DNA from: Candidatus Parcubacteria bacterium
GTDB lineage: Bacteria; Patescibacteria; ABY1; UBA1558; GWA2-36-10
NCBI GenBank assembly: GCA_018669975.1
Contig: JABHSK010000001.1
Location: 62,001-126,000 of the forward strand
DNA: 64,000 bases
Direction: 5' to 3'
Shown here: piece by piece, positions 40,424-50,112 of the stretch
Layout: the number at the start of each line of letters is the position of its first letter
How positions within the stretch are numbered: the stretch's first letter is position 1
Made by a program: the position numbers and the translations under genes
Notes under the pieces: model-generated
Seen by the model: only the letters and a program-made list of their open reading frames with translations
The model's database searches: none
Told to the model about the DNA's origin: nothing

Positions 40424-41362
40424 ATGAGAAAACGTTACCTTATGAAAATAAATAAAATAAAAACAAAAAAATTAACCTGGATTCATATTAGTAAGCCGAC
40501 CCAGGAACATATAGACTACCTCAAAGAAACCTATGACTTCCATCCTTTAGACTTGGAAGACTGCCTCGTAAAAGTACAAAGGCCGCAAATTAGTGAATAC
40601 GCTCACTATATATTTTTTATATTGACATTCCCTGTTTATAATAGAAAGGTTAGAGAAATGGAGTCTGGTGAAATAGATTTTTTTGTAGGGTCAAAATTCT
40701 TGATAACTATCAGTGATGGTACTATATCTACTATTGATACTTTTTTTAATGAAGTACAAACCAATGACTTTAGTAGAGAAAAATATATGTCCGCACATCC
40801 CGTTTTCCTATTATACGAAATTTTACACCGTTTACAAAACTATACCTTTCCAATGCTAGATCACATCTCACAAGATATAGAAGGAATAGAAAGGAGAATA
40901 TTTAAAGGCGAGGAAAGAAAATTAGTAGTTGAAATATTACACACTAAAAGAAGCATAGTTGATCTACGACGTATCATGCAAGCTCATAAAAACATTATTA
41001 AAAAATTGATGAGTACGCACACTAAATTCTTTATGCATGATAAAACAAACGTCTATTTTACAAATATCTTAGATCGCACTAAAGATATTTGGGATTTATT
41101 AGAAACTTTAAAAGAAAATATAAATACCTTTCAAGAAACAAATGAATCTTTAATTTCCTACAGATTGAACGACATCATGAAAACTTTAACTATTATTTCT
41201 GTTATCATGATTCCAGCTACTCTGGTCGCCTCTTTATTTGGCATGAATATCAACCAAATGCCACTTATAGACAGCCCAATAGGTTTTTATTATGTTTTAA
41301 CTATCATATTAGCAATAATTTTATTATTTTTTGCCTATTTCCGTAAAAAAGATTGGCTTTAA
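40424..41362 (+). CDS. corA: CorA-family magnesium/cobalt channel
   Basis: The 312-residue protein has the CorA layout: a soluble alpha/beta N-terminal domain (LDLEDCLVKVQRPQISEYAHYIFFIL), a long stalk helix (about 150-255), two C-terminal membrane helices and the selectivity motif GMN between them (FGMNINQMPL), ending with the basic FRKKDWL. The ATG at 40442 (MKINKIKT) is an alternative start six codons in. Forms a homopentameric Mg2+ channel. Confidence 0.95.
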   Translation: MRKRYLMKINKIKTKKLTWIHISKPTQEHIDYLKETYDFHPLDLEDCLVKVQRPQISEYAHYIFFILTFPVYNRKVREMESGEIDFFVGSKFLITISDGTISTIDTFFNEVQTNDFSREKYMSAHPVFLLYEILHRLQNYTFPMLDHISQDIEGIERRIFKGEERKLVVEILHTKRSIVDLRRIMQAHKNIIKKLMSTHTKFFMHDKTNVYFTNILDRTKDIWDLLETLKENINTFQETNESLISYRLNDIMKTLTIISVIMIPATLVASLFGMNINQMPLIDSPIGFYYVLTIILAIILLFFAYFRKKDWL

Positions 41363-41390
41363 TTTGTCAAAAACATTATTTTATGATATA

Positions 41391-41421
41391 AAAATCCCAC
41401 TTACTAACAGTGGGATTTTCT
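41391..41421 (+). terminator. Terminator of corA
   Basis: AAAATCCCAC/GTGGGATTTT 10-bp stem with 9-nt loop. Confidence 0.85.
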
Positions 41422-41431
41422 ATACCAAGAC

Positions 41432-42415
41432 ATGAAAAATTTTTGGACACAATTAAAAAAGCCTATTATCACCACCACACCAATGGCTGGTATTACTGAT
41501 ACTGCCTGGAGACAAATTTGTAAGATGTGGGGCGCTGATGTAGTACATACAGAATTCGTATCAGCTGATGCGCTGTATTATGACAGCAAAAAAACTCTCA
41601 AGATGTTAGAATACCAAGCTATGGAACAACCTGTAGTTGTTCAAATCTTTGGCAGAAGACCAGAGCTATACACTAAAGCTGCTCAAGTGATAGCCAAGAC
41701 TGGCGTAGCTGGTATTGATATTAATTTTGGTTGTCCAGCCAAAAAAGTAGCTGGACATGGAGGAGGTATCTGCCTTTTAAGAAACATAGATACTGTTAAA
41801 AAAATAATTGAGACAACTATAGAGGCAGTTGATATACCCGTGTCTGTAAAAACTAGAATAGGTTTAAATAAAATTCAAGGACAACCAGAAGAAGGACGAA
41901 TAACTGTCCTAGATTTTATTGAGGCAATTAAAGAATATCCTATCGCTGCCATGATAGTACACGGCCGGACATATGAAGTCCCTTTTACTGGACCAGTAGA
42001 CTTAGATGCCCTTAAAGAAGCTCGTGATAAGTTTAAGAAATATTTTAAAGATGGTATATATATTATCAATGGATCCTTCCAGACTGTAGAATCTGTAATC
42101 GATGACATGAAATATACACAAGCAGATGGCATTGCCTTATCTAGAGCTATTTATGGTCGGCCCTGGCTATTTAAACAAATAAAAGATTATTTAGCTACTG
42201 GAACATACCAGGAAATTACTTGGGAACAAACTAAAGACACCGTCATAAAACACGCTCATCTATTATGGGAATCAAAAGGTACTGCCGGATTCAAAGAAAT
42301 GCGTAAACATTTACTTTTTTATGTAAAAGGACGCCCAGATGCTGCTAAATTAAGAAAGGAATTAGTGTCTGTAGAGCACCCTAAGGATGTTGAAAAAATC
42401 TTTACTAGACTATAA
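41432..42415 (+). CDS. dus: tRNA-dihydrouridine synthase
   Basis: The 327-residue flavoprotein barrel has TPMAGITDTAWRQICKMWGADVVHTEFVSADAL, INFGCPAKKVAGHGGGICLLRN (with the catalytic Cys region), PVSVKTRIGL, MIVHGRTYEVPFTGPVD and ADGIALSRAIYGRPWLF. It reduces uridine in tRNA D loops with FMN. Starts without SD after the corA terminator. Confidence 0.96.
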   Translation: MKNFWTQLKKPIITTTPMAGITDTAWRQICKMWGADVVHTEFVSADALYYDSKKTLKMLEYQAMEQPVVVQIFGRRPELYTKAAQVIAKTGVAGIDINFGCPAKKVAGHGGGICLLRNIDTVKKIIETTIEAVDIPVSVKTRIGLNKIQGQPEEGRITVLDFIEAIKEYPIAAMIVHGRTYEVPFTGPVDLDALKEARDKFKKYFKDGIYIINGSFQTVESVIDDMKYTQADGIALSRAIYGRPWLFKQIKDYLATGTYQEITWEQTKDTVIKHAHLLWESKGTAGFKEMRKHLLFYVKGRPDAAKLRKELVSVEHPKDVEKIFTRL

Positions 42416-42442
42416 ATACTAAATATTGTCAAAATGTACTCC

Positions 42443-42468
42443 AAAAACCCCACAAAAATGGGGTTTTT
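42443..42468 (+). terminator. Terminator of dus, fused to the next promoter
   Basis: AAAAACCCCA/TGGGGTTTTT stem with 6-nt loop; TTGACA of the next gene begins only 7 nt after the T run. Confidence 0.88.
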
Positions 42469-42474
42469 ATACTA

Positions 42475-42503
42475 TTGACAAAATATATAAAGTATGCTAT
42501 AAT
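42475..42503 (+). promoter_or_regulatory. Consensus promoter of the secreted coiled-coil gene
   Basis: TTGACA (42475-42480), exactly 17 nt, TATAAT (42498-42503): full consensus. The leader of about 135 nt holds small GC hairpins (GACCCctatGGGTC, GGGcaaaaGCCC). Confidence 0.9.
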
Positions 42504-42645
42504 ACTATATCAACATCAAAGACCGAACCTTTAAAACCCCGTCTTTCAACAGTCAGTTCAGAGATAGATTCAATCAATTGTAGTGTTAGTGACCCCTATG
42601 GGTCGAGTTCAAACCCGGGCAAAAGCCCAACAAAAGGAGCTTCAC

Positions 42646-43359
42646 ATGAAGACCAATCTGATTCGTATCGCCATCCTCTTCGCTGTCATCTTCACCACCA
42701 CCTTCGCCTTCGCCGGCAACACCGAGGTCACCTTGACCGACGAGATGCAGGCGCAGCTCGACGAGCTGATCCTGGCGAAGAATTTCGCCGAAGCCGACAC
42801 GCTGCAGATGCAGTTCGAAGCGCAGTTGCGCAGCGATCAGCGAAACAGCAAGCGTATCGAGGAAGCTCGAGCCCGCACAGAAAAGCGCTGGCACGCCGAA
42901 GTGTCCCCCGACTCGATGACCTATGACAAGGTCTGGCAGTGGGCCGACAATGATTCGACCAAAGCCACCTGGCTGGGCAAGCGCTACAACGTCGAGTTCG
43001 ACGAGAACCTGGATACCACTGGCATGATCGATGCTCTCAAGAGCACGATCAACCAACGCCAGGCCGACCGGGTCGTCAACGACAAGATCAACTCCGCCGT
43101 GGCTCGTTCCGAAGCCAAGACCAACAAGCGTATCACTGATCTGGAAAACCAGATCGAACCTATCAAACGCGCGGTCAACCAGCTCGGTTACGACATGGGT
43201 GCCTCCTTCAGCTACGCTGCCTGCATCAAGCATGTGGACGACGAAGTTCGCCAGGAGAACCTGGACAAGATCGCCGAACTGCGGAAGGCTTTCCGCGAAC
43301 AGACCGATCCTATCCTGGAAGAATCCACCAAGAACAACGACAAGACGGACAACGAGTAG
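42646..43359 (+). CDS. Secreted coiled-coil protein, probably highly expressed
   Basis: Start at 42646 (237 residues) set by AAAAGGAG 7 nt upstream. A signal peptide (MKTNLIRIAILFAVIFTTTF then AFA|G) leads to a mature protein that is nearly all alpha-helical, charged and Ala/Arg/Glu rich (MQAQLDELILAKNFAEADTL, KSTINQRQADRVVNDKINSA) and has no Cys pair. The C-terminus has a single Cys. The consensus promoter, strong SD, UUCG terminator and very G+C-rich codons (GAG, CTG, ATC, GCC) stand out sharply. Function unknown; a surface or periplasm-like structural role is possible. Confidence 0.8.
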   Translation: MKTNLIRIAILFAVIFTTTFAFAGNTEVTLTDEMQAQLDELILAKNFAEADTLQMQFEAQLRSDQRNSKRIEEARARTEKRWHAEVSPDSMTYDKVWQWADNDSTKATWLGKRYNVEFDENLDTTGMIDALKSTINQRQADRVVNDKINSAVARSEAKTNKRITDLENQIEPIKRAVNQLGYDMGASFSYAACIKHVDDEVRQENLDKIAELRKAFREQTDPILEESTKNNDKTDNE

Positions 43360-43401
43360 TTCCAACCGCTACCTCCCCCCAGCGAGTGGAACTCAAGACA
43401 A

Positions 43402-43432
43402 GAGCCCTTCTTCGGAAGGGCTCACTTTTTTT
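43402..43432 (+). terminator. Terminator of the secreted coiled-coil gene
   Basis: GAGCCCTTC/GAAGGGCTC 9-bp stem closed by TTCG, followed by CAC and seven T residues. Confidence 0.92.
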
Positions 43433-43456
43433 ATCTAAAATTTAAAATATTAGAGA

Positions 43457-46400
43457 CTAGACACTTGGACTATCAAAACCTTTTAAACGTATCGCCACTT
43501 CTTTATCTATTATCTCCATACCCTCTCTTAAAGATATGGCTCTAGGATTAGTAGTATCCTTTCCTATAGCTGCTAACTGTGCTTCAGTAAATGCTTTTAC
43601 TTTACTAAGATAATCAACATCATAATCATTAATTTTAGCTAGTTCAAAATTCAAACTCTCTTTTCCTGCATTAAGAGTGCCAATCGCATAATCAATCGGA
43701 TCCATTGGTTTTTCAACACTAGTCTCTACTCCTGTTGATTGTGTTACTTTAGTATCACTACTAACTCCATCCTCATGTTTAACATCTATTATTTTATTAT
43801 CTTTATCAAGCACTAAATTATCTACACCCCCATCTTTATCAGTAACTTCCACATCTAGAAGATCATTATGTGTTGTAATTTTAATTGTGTCTGTCACACC
43901 CTTATCTTCAGGTGATATACCTAGAGTATCAGCTGCTTCTTTGGAAAATACTATAGGACCTGTTCCTGGTACATCTAAACTACCTCCTTTGAAAGCAATA
44001 CCCCGCTCTGCCATAACCTTAAAGGCATTATTATCAATATCCACTTTTATATTTGGTGGCAAGTCTGCGGACTTAGTTTCTAACACTGGTATTGCATCAG
44101 TAGTTAGTGGTGTTTCTACAACTTTTGGCATCTCCTTAGTAGATAAGTCTGGCTGAACAGTTTTTGGAACTACATCAGCTGATACTGCCTTCGGATCAGT
44201 AGTAACTGCCGCAACTTCAGGTGATACACCACTTGATTGACTATCAGGAGTAGCTGTGGAAGCCTCTGGTCTCTTCAAACTAAAAGTCTTATCATTGTCT
44301 AATTCTATCCTTTCGGTTGCTAATGGCACCTTCCCATCAAATACCTCTTTCATAGCATCAGCATCCTTGATTGCATCTGGTACACCATCACCGTTTATAT
44401 CTATATAAAATAAATCTTTGCGCATAAAACGGGCATCATGGCGAACTAAGGCATATTTTTCTCCAACTGCCACCGGCACCCATTCTTTATCACCGCTAGC
44501 TTGATCAAAAGCAAATTCCATTTCTCGATAATTTCTAGTAACGTTAGATTCAAAAGCGCCCATTAGCCTTTTCATACTACCGTCATAATTTCTGAGCTCA
44601 TCAGTGCCATACAATTTAGATATCTCATGCAAAAAGACGACTCTCTTATCATCGCCCATATTATTATCCTTAAAATAATCCCCAACGAACTGTTCTAATT
44701 GTTTAGTATTATTATCACTCAACATCTTATGTAAAACATCATCTAATTTTCCATCTGCTTTAGCTACGGCATACATGTCATTACTATACTCTGTATCACC
44801 TACTAGAAAACCATCGATTTGAGTCTTTACGCCCTCCACCCTAGTTAATTCTGCCACACGAGCATCTTCAGTAACCACCTCTTCAGCAGTCATGGCAACA
44901 TTACGCTCTTCCATAAATACCTTGAGCTGTTCAGTGCTCATTTCTTGATGAGAACCATCTGGCATCACTACATTTGGATTACCATCACGATCCCAATCAT
45001 AAACTTTAACAACGCCATCTTCTGTTTGTAAACTAACAAACTGATCACCAGTTTGAGCGTCCATCTGCACCTCATGCTCTACACCTCCTTCAAACTTGGT
45101 ATCAGAGAAAAATTTCTCTACATTTGTATCAGATAGATGACTAGCGTTTATTCCTGATGCATCATCAAAACTTAAGACAGGTTTGCCATTAACTATGTCT
45201 ATTTTTACTACATCATTATCATGAACCAAATCAGCTAAATTACCTCCCTGTTCGGCATTTAATCCATTAACTGCGCTAGCTGTTTGTGCTTCAGCCCACC
45301 TTGATAGTTCTGCGGCATCATTAAGGTCACCTTTATAGCCTAGAGCTTCGGCATTGCCCGTAAATATAGCTTTGGCTGATCTCCAAATAGAATCTGAACC
45401 ACTGCTCATCTCTGATGAATCTATAGTGTCCTCGAAATGAGTTGGTTGTTCTTGAGCTACAGTTGTACCTGACTGCATAGATTCGTCTACACCTTCTGTT
45501 GAAACACCTGTTTCACTTGAATCCATAGATGGTGCAACGTCAGATTTCCAAGGATCAGGATCACTCTGACCAGATTTCCAAGGATCAGGCTCATTTTTCC
45601 AATCTGATGTGCCTTTATATACCTCTGGTGCACCCCCTTCATTACTAGAACTAGAATCTACTTCTGGCTCTCCCACCACCACTTTACCTAAAGCTTTATC
45701 AAGTAATCCTGGACCAAAAAAGGAAGCCGCGCCACCTAATATAGCACCACCTGCCATAAATAATAATTTACGACGTTTAGTATGTTTTTCTATACGAGAT
45801 ACATCTACCTCAACTTGTTCTCCCAATTTTTTAGTATTACTACCGACCTGTTCTAGGAGACCAGTCAAGGTATCCTGATTTTTCATCTCTATTTTATTTA
45901 CATTATGTACAAAATTTTCTGCCCTACTCTTGAGCAGTGGATTTGAATCTAAAATACCTAACTCTAATTTACTCTTGACAAAGATACTACCTTCTCTCAA
46001 AAAATCTAAATTTTCAACTGGAAAATTAATATCCTCAATTTTTGCCTCAGCCTCCTTCAGCATCTCACCAATTTCACCAAAAACTTTTTGCTCTTGCCTT
46101 AAATTCCTGTCCTCTGCTAGCATATAACCCATACCTGCACCACCCACAGCGCCTAATGCAACTCTAGTGGTACCCTCTAATCTAATAGCAGCAGAAACAG
46201 CAGCGCCAGTTAAGAAACTATAAGCATCATATTTATGTTTATCCCAGAAACTTTTTTCAGCTTCAGTTGCATCTGCTGGCAAGTCATCTATCTTGCCAGT
46301 GGCACTAAAGAGATTATATTTTTTTATATATCCATAAACAGCCGGATTATGATTCTTGAGTTCATCTAGCCTGGTCTTAGCCTCTGAGTTACCTCTTCTA

Positions 46401-49400
46401 TGCTGACCAAGAGTCAATGCTAACTGCACAGCCATATTATGTTTTTCCAGGGCTGTAATATCGCTACGCTCTCCACTTGGATACATAGCTTCTATTTGCA
46501 CTAAAGCTGACTTATAAAGACCTTGTTCAATTTTATCTAAAGTGGAAGCCTCTACCTCTACATGGCCAGTCGCTCTAGCTTCTTCAAAAGCAACATCTAA
46601 TTCCTCCAAGGCTACGCCGCTAGTTTGCTCACGTACAGTATTGCTTATGTGTCCACTTAATTTACGTTTAAATTCTTCCGTGTTCTTAAATAATTCTACC
46701 AAAAGAGCATCTTTCTTCTTTTCAACCTCTTCTTGTTCTTTAGCTTTGGTCTTTTCAAGATTACCCGTTTCTCTTTTGCCTCTTAATTTTCTAACTAGTA
46801 AACGAACCCCTGAAACTGCTGAAGATGAAATACCAACTGAGGCAAGTCCTCCAATGCCACCTGTAAAAGCAGTGATAGCAAATGAACCAGCTATAACCAG
46901 TGCTGCATCTACTGCTGCCCTAGCAGCTAGGCGTTTTACTTTTTTTGCACTTAGCAAAGCCATTTCCTGCTGAGCAGCCATATCTATAGTCTGCTGAATG
47001 ACTTCATTGATTCTCTCTGCTACCTTACTTAAATCATCATCTGACAACAATTCTTGATCTCCCTGTTGTTCTAGGATATCCTTTATCTTTGTCTTATAAA
47101 AATTAACAATCTTTTCTTTAGTATTTTGTAATACTCTTTCAGCTGCATATAATTTTTGGCTGGCTTTTTCTGCCTCTTCACTAACCTTCTCTATAGCAGC
47201 TGTTATTTTTTTAGCATTTTCCTCTCTAATTTTTACTAGACTTTCTTCAGCGCTTTTAGCTTTTACCCTGACTTCTGCTAATTCTTTTCCTAACTCTGCA
47301 ACCTCTTTATCATCACTAGGCACTAACTCTGCGGCAGCTAAATCACTCTCAAGCTCAACAACCTCCTTGGATAAAGATGTCACCACAGCTTCTGCAGCTC
47401 TAATTGGTTCTTCTGCCTCTCGGATAGGCTTGTTGGCTATATCTAATTCTGCTTGAGCAGCAGTCACTGCCTTACCAGCCTGCCTATACTCATCCATAAA
47501 ACCTTTAAGCTCTCCTATCTCTGATTCTTCTAAACTCTCAAAAATCATCCTCGGATGAATATCTAAATAACCAAGTTGTTTTTCCAGTTCTTCTTGAGAA
47601 AAAACAGTTGGTACTTCTGGAACAGCCTCTGCAGTTGTTGTAGCCTCTTCAGATTCCGCATCTGCTGCTTTTTCTTCACCTGACTCCACCTCAGTAGTCG
47701 CTGGTTCTTCAGCAACTGGCTCAACATAATTTTCTACAATTTCTGAATCTGTAATTTTCTCACCATCAGCTTCTCCTTTATGCTCAAATTTACCACCTGT
47801 CTCTATTTTAATAACGCTACCTGAGACTTCACCATAAACTCTCAAGGTGGCACCATCTCTAACTGTAATATCACAACCAATAAGATCTCCGACAGATAAA
47901 ATTATGTATCGCTTCAAATCTTCCGTTTCACCATTAAGCATTTCATACTCTTTATCCTCTTCGGCAGTCTCTGTAGTTGTAGTTTCTGTGACTGTCTCAA
48001 CTAGAGCTTCTTCAGATGTACCTACACCTGCATCTCCCAAATCTATACTCCTTTCGTTTGCGATACGTAATATTGTATCTTGAGCCCGTTCAACATCTTT
48101 TAACTTTTGTTCAAGAATAGCCTTTTTCCTCACATCTTTTTCTTTACTAGCCTGCCCCTTATATAATTCAAGATCTTTTAAATTCTTTGCAAAAAAACGT
48201 TGAATCATCTCTGGTGGCGTTTTCTCTAAAGCAGCTTCAAGATACTGCTGTGATCGTACACGGAGTGCGTCAATTTGCTTCAACGACTCTTCACTTAAAT
48301 CTTTTTTAAGTGAAATACCAAGTTTTTGAAATATCTTATCTTCAATTGAATTATAATCTCTTCTTAATTTGTCCCATTCTTTTGCATCTATATCCCGTTG
48401 AAATAGTTTCTCTGCTTTTGCGCGTAAGCCACCCTCCTCTGATATACCTTCACTTGTACCAGTTCCCTGCATATAGTCAGACAAAACATAAAAAGCATCT
48501 TCATTAGGGCCATCACCTACCTTAGTTACTAATTCTTCTAATGATTCTGCATCATATTGTTGTTCAGCGGTGGTTTCTGTAGCTGTATCAGCTACACCCG
48601 CCTCTTTAATAACTTCTGATTCATGCCCTGCTGGTACTTCAGGTATAATTCCACTACCTTCACTTGTAGCTGGTGTTGGTGACTCTACTGACTCTGCACT
48701 ATCTTCATCAGACACTTCAGAACCGTAAGGTTTTAAAATAACACCTGCTTCAACACTTAATTCTAGAATTCCTTGTGTCGTATCATCATATGCTGCTTGA
48801 ATTTCTACTTTTATAGCCTCTACGTCATCGCCTGAACTGTCTTCAATAATTATCAAACTTCCTTCTTCGAAGGCTGCTACGAACTCATCCATCTTAAGAT
48901 GAATTTTTCTAAGTTTCTCTATGTCCTCAGGTTTAAAACCCTCATGCTCCAAAACTAATCTTGCAAGCTCCACTTGACTCTTCAAGTCTTCGGTTTTATT
49001 AATCAAAAATTCTCTAGCTTCTTCTAATATCTCAGATTTTTTTTCTATATCATGTTCAGCATCACCCACAGGCACTTCATCAGCTGGCGTAGACTCTCTA
49101 TCAAAAGATCTACTATGTTGCTTGATATCAGACATAGTCTCTGCGCGCTTCTCTGCTACCTGTCTTTTGACTTCACCCTCATCTATAGACTCGACTGATT
49201 TAGATTCAGTCAATTTAGCCAGGGCAAATTCTTTGTATTCATCAAAAAGTTTAGCGATTTTACTAGTTACCGAAACAATTTCTACATGAGCAACGGGAGA
49301 CTCACCTTCTGCCTTAGCTTCACACTGAGCAATAATCTCATCTGCAGCAACTTGAACTTCACTAATTTCAGCAGTAATAAATTCTGAAAAACTTAATTGT

Positions 49401-49456
49401 TCTGGTGATTTTTCACCAGTATCTAATGTGTCTTCTTTGGAATGTTTTCTTGCCAT
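43457..49456 (-). CDS. Giant 1999-residue coiled-coil protein with internal membrane segments
   Basis: One uninterrupted 6-kb frame. There is no signal peptide. Residues 1 to about 620 are acidic and helical with Glu/Ala/Thr-rich linkers, and about 660-830 form a long coiled coil (PIREAEEPIRAAEAVVTSL and similar). Hydrophobic Ala/Gly-rich segments lie near 850-890, 1072-1115 and 1225-1250. The C-terminal third carries Asp-rich calcium-like loops (DWDRDGNPN about 1488, DINGDGVPD about 1685) and Pro/Thr/Ser linkers. No catalytic motif seen. CPR genomes often encode such giants, proposed to act in attachment. Two small genes lie just upstream on the same strand. Confidence 0.85.
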   Translation of the reverse strand: MARKHSKEDTLDTGEKSPEQLSFSEFITAEISEVQVAADEIIAQCEAKAEGESPVAHVEIVSVTSKIAKLFDEYKEFALAKLTESKSVESIDEGEVKRQVAEKRAETMSDIKQHSRSFDRESTPADEVPVGDAEHDIEKKSEILEEAREFLINKTEDLKSQVELARLVLEHEGFKPEDIEKLRKIHLKMDEFVAAFEEGSLIIIEDSSGDDVEAIKVEIQAAYDDTTQGILELSVEAGVILKPYGSEVSDEDSAESVESPTPATSEGSGIIPEVPAGHESEVIKEAGVADTATETTAEQQYDAESLEELVTKVGDGPNEDAFYVLSDYMQGTGTSEGISEEGGLRAKAEKLFQRDIDAKEWDKLRRDYNSIEDKIFQKLGISLKKDLSEESLKQIDALRVRSQQYLEAALEKTPPEMIQRFFAKNLKDLELYKGQASKEKDVRKKAILEQKLKDVERAQDTILRIANERSIDLGDAGVGTSEEALVETVTETTTTETAEEDKEYEMLNGETEDLKRYIILSVGDLIGCDITVRDGATLRVYGEVSGSVIKIETGGKFEHKGEADGEKITDSEIVENYVEPVAEEPATTEVESGEEKAADAESEEATTTAEAVPEVPTVFSQEELEKQLGYLDIHPRMIFESLEESEIGELKGFMDEYRQAGKAVTAAQAELDIANKPIREAEEPIRAAEAVVTSLSKEVVELESDLAAAELVPSDDKEVAELGKELAEVRVKAKSAEESLVKIREENAKKITAAIEKVSEEAEKASQKLYAAERVLQNTKEKIVNFYKTKIKDILEQQGDQELLSDDDLSKVAERINEVIQQTIDMAAQQEMALLSAKKVKRLAARAAVDAALVIAGSFAITAFTGGIGGLASVGISSSAVSGVRLLVRKLRGKRETGNLEKTKAKEQEEVEKKKDALLVELFKNTEEFKRKLSGHISNTVREQTSGVALEELDVAFEEARATGHVEVEASTLDKIEQGLYKSALVQIEAMYPSGERSDITALEKHNMAVQLALTLGQHRRGNSEAKTRLDELKNHNPAVYGYIKKYNLFSATGKIDDLPADATEAEKSFWDKHKYDAYSFLTGAAVSAAIRLEGTTRVALGAVGGAGMGYMLAEDRNLRQEQKVFGEIGEMLKEAEAKIEDINFPVENLDFLREGSIFVKSKLELGILDSNPLLKSRAENFVHNVNKIEMKNQDTLTGLLEQVGSNTKKLGEQVEVDVSRIEKHTKRRKLLFMAGGAILGGAASFFGPGLLDKALGKVVVGEPEVDSSSSNEGGAPEVYKGTSDWKNEPDPWKSGQSDPDPWKSDVAPSMDSSETGVSTEGVDESMQSGTTVAQEQPTHFEDTIDSSEMSSGSDSIWRSAKAIFTGNAEALGYKGDLNDAAELSRWAEAQTASAVNGLNAEQGGNLADLVHDNDVVKIDIVNGKPVLSFDDASGINASHLSDTNVEKFFSDTKFEGGVEHEVQMDAQTGDQFVSLQTEDGVVKVYDWDRDGNPNVVMPDGSHQEMSTEQLKVFMEERNVAMTAEEVVTEDARVAELTRVEGVKTQIDGFLVGDTEYSNDMYAVAKADGKLDDVLHKMLSDNNTKQLEQFVGDYFKDNNMGDDKRVVFLHEISKLYGTDELRNYDGSMKRLMGAFESNVTRNYREMEFAFDQASGDKEWVPVAVGEKYALVRHDARFMRKDLFYIDINGDGVPDAIKDADAMKEVFDGKVPLATERIELDNDKTFSLKRPEASTATPDSQSSGVSPEVAAVTTDPKAVSADVVPKTVQPDLSTKEMPKVVETPLTTDAIPVLETKSADLPPNIKVDIDNNAFKVMAERGIAFKGGSLDVPGTGPIVFSKEAADTLGISPEDKGVTDTIKITTHNDLLDVEVTDKDGGVDNLVLDKDNKIIDVKHEDGVSSDTKVTQSTGVETSVEKPMDPIDYAIGTLNAGKESLNFELAKINDYDVDYLSKVKAFTEAQLAAIGKDTTNPRAISLREGMEIIDKEVAIRLKGFDSPSV

Positions 49457-49461
49457 AATAT

Positions 49462-49635
49462 TTATAATTCGTTTTTAATCTTATCTAAAACATCATCAAT
49501 CTTCTTTTTTTCAGAAGCCTTGAGCTTATTTTCATTATTTTGCAGAAATTCATTCATAATAGACTTCATTTTTTCTAAAGTCTCTTGTTTTTTCTGGTTT
49601 ACAATTTTTCTCTTTTCGTCGTCGGAAAGATTCAT
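49462..49635 (-). CDS. 57-residue charged helical protein upstream of the giant gene
   Basis: ATG at 49635, TAA at 49462. The product is almost only helix-forming and charged residues (SDDEKRKIVNQKKQETLEKM, LKASEKKKIDDVLDKIKNEL) and resembles a short coiled-coil partner. It lies 5 nt before the giant gene start and 25 nt after the 111-residue gene, all on one strand, so the three are probably co-transcribed. No family known. Confidence 0.65.
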   Translation of the reverse strand: MNLSDDEKRKIVNQKKQETLEKMKSIMNEFLQNNENKLKASEKKKIDDVLDKIKNEL

Positions 49636-49660
49636 AGATGTTTTACTTTTTATTTTAATA

Positions 49661-49996
49661 TTAGCCTAATTTTGTGCCTTTTAACTTTTCAGCACCACTG
49701 ATAAATTCTTCTGCAAATTTAGTTAAGGTGTTTTCTACCTTAGTTTGAAAATCAGTAATTTTGCTATTAAAAAACTCCAAAGTCTTTTTCGGCTCTGGAG
49801 ATGGGTTTTTGGCTATAAATTCCTCAAAATCTTTGGCACCCTGTTCATCTAGCTCGGCAATAGCCATCATACCTAATCTACGCTGTGCTTCAACTGCTAA
49901 TTTTTCATTATAGGTCTTTTTAAAATCATCTGGCATATTATCTATCCCAGCTTTTTTAACCATGTCTTGAATAAACTTTTGGATAACGTCTTCCAT
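49661..49996 (-). CDS. 111-residue helical protein, unknown
   Basis: A soluble, all-helical protein: MEDVIQKFIQDMVKKAGID, then NEKLAVEAQRRLGMMAIAEL, a Pro-containing hinge (FIAKNPSPEPKK) and a final amphipathic helix (FNSKITDFQTKVENTLTKFA). It is the first gene of the unit leading to the giant protein. Similar short proteins with an N-terminal IQ/VI-x-x-FI helix are common hypothetical proteins in CPR genomes; I cannot name the function. Confidence 0.75.
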   Translation of the reverse strand: MEDVIQKFIQDMVKKAGIDNMPDDFKKTYNEKLAVEAQRRLGMMAIAELDEQGAKDFEEFIAKNPSPEPKKTLEFFNSKITDFQTKVENTLTKFAEEFISGAEKLKGTKLG

Positions 49997-50061
49997 AATT
50001 TTAAAAATTAATTTTTTAGTTTTTGTATATTTATTAAATCATAATCAAGGTAAAAAAACAA

Positions 50062-50095
50062 CCCCGCTAAGATGCGCATGCGCACCTTAGCGGGG
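50062..50095 (-). terminator. Very strong terminator after the 514-residue membrane protein
   Basis: CCCCGCTAAGrTGCGC pairs with its complement over 16 bp with a 2-nt loop; the minus strand continues with TTGTTTTTTT. Confidence 0.92.
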
Positions 50096-50112
50096 TCAAT
50101 AGTGTAGAGAAT

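Noticed and set aside
42426..42926. 166-residue plus-strand frame over the start of the secreted coiled-coil gene
   Set aside because: It runs across the consensus promoter, the leader and the SD of the 42646 gene and gives a low-complexity Arg/His-rich product. It is a shadow of the G+C-rich gene.
42586..43365. 259-residue minus-strand frame opposite the secreted coiled-coil gene
   Set aside because: Antisense of a gene with promoter, SD, signal peptide and terminator; no SD of its own.
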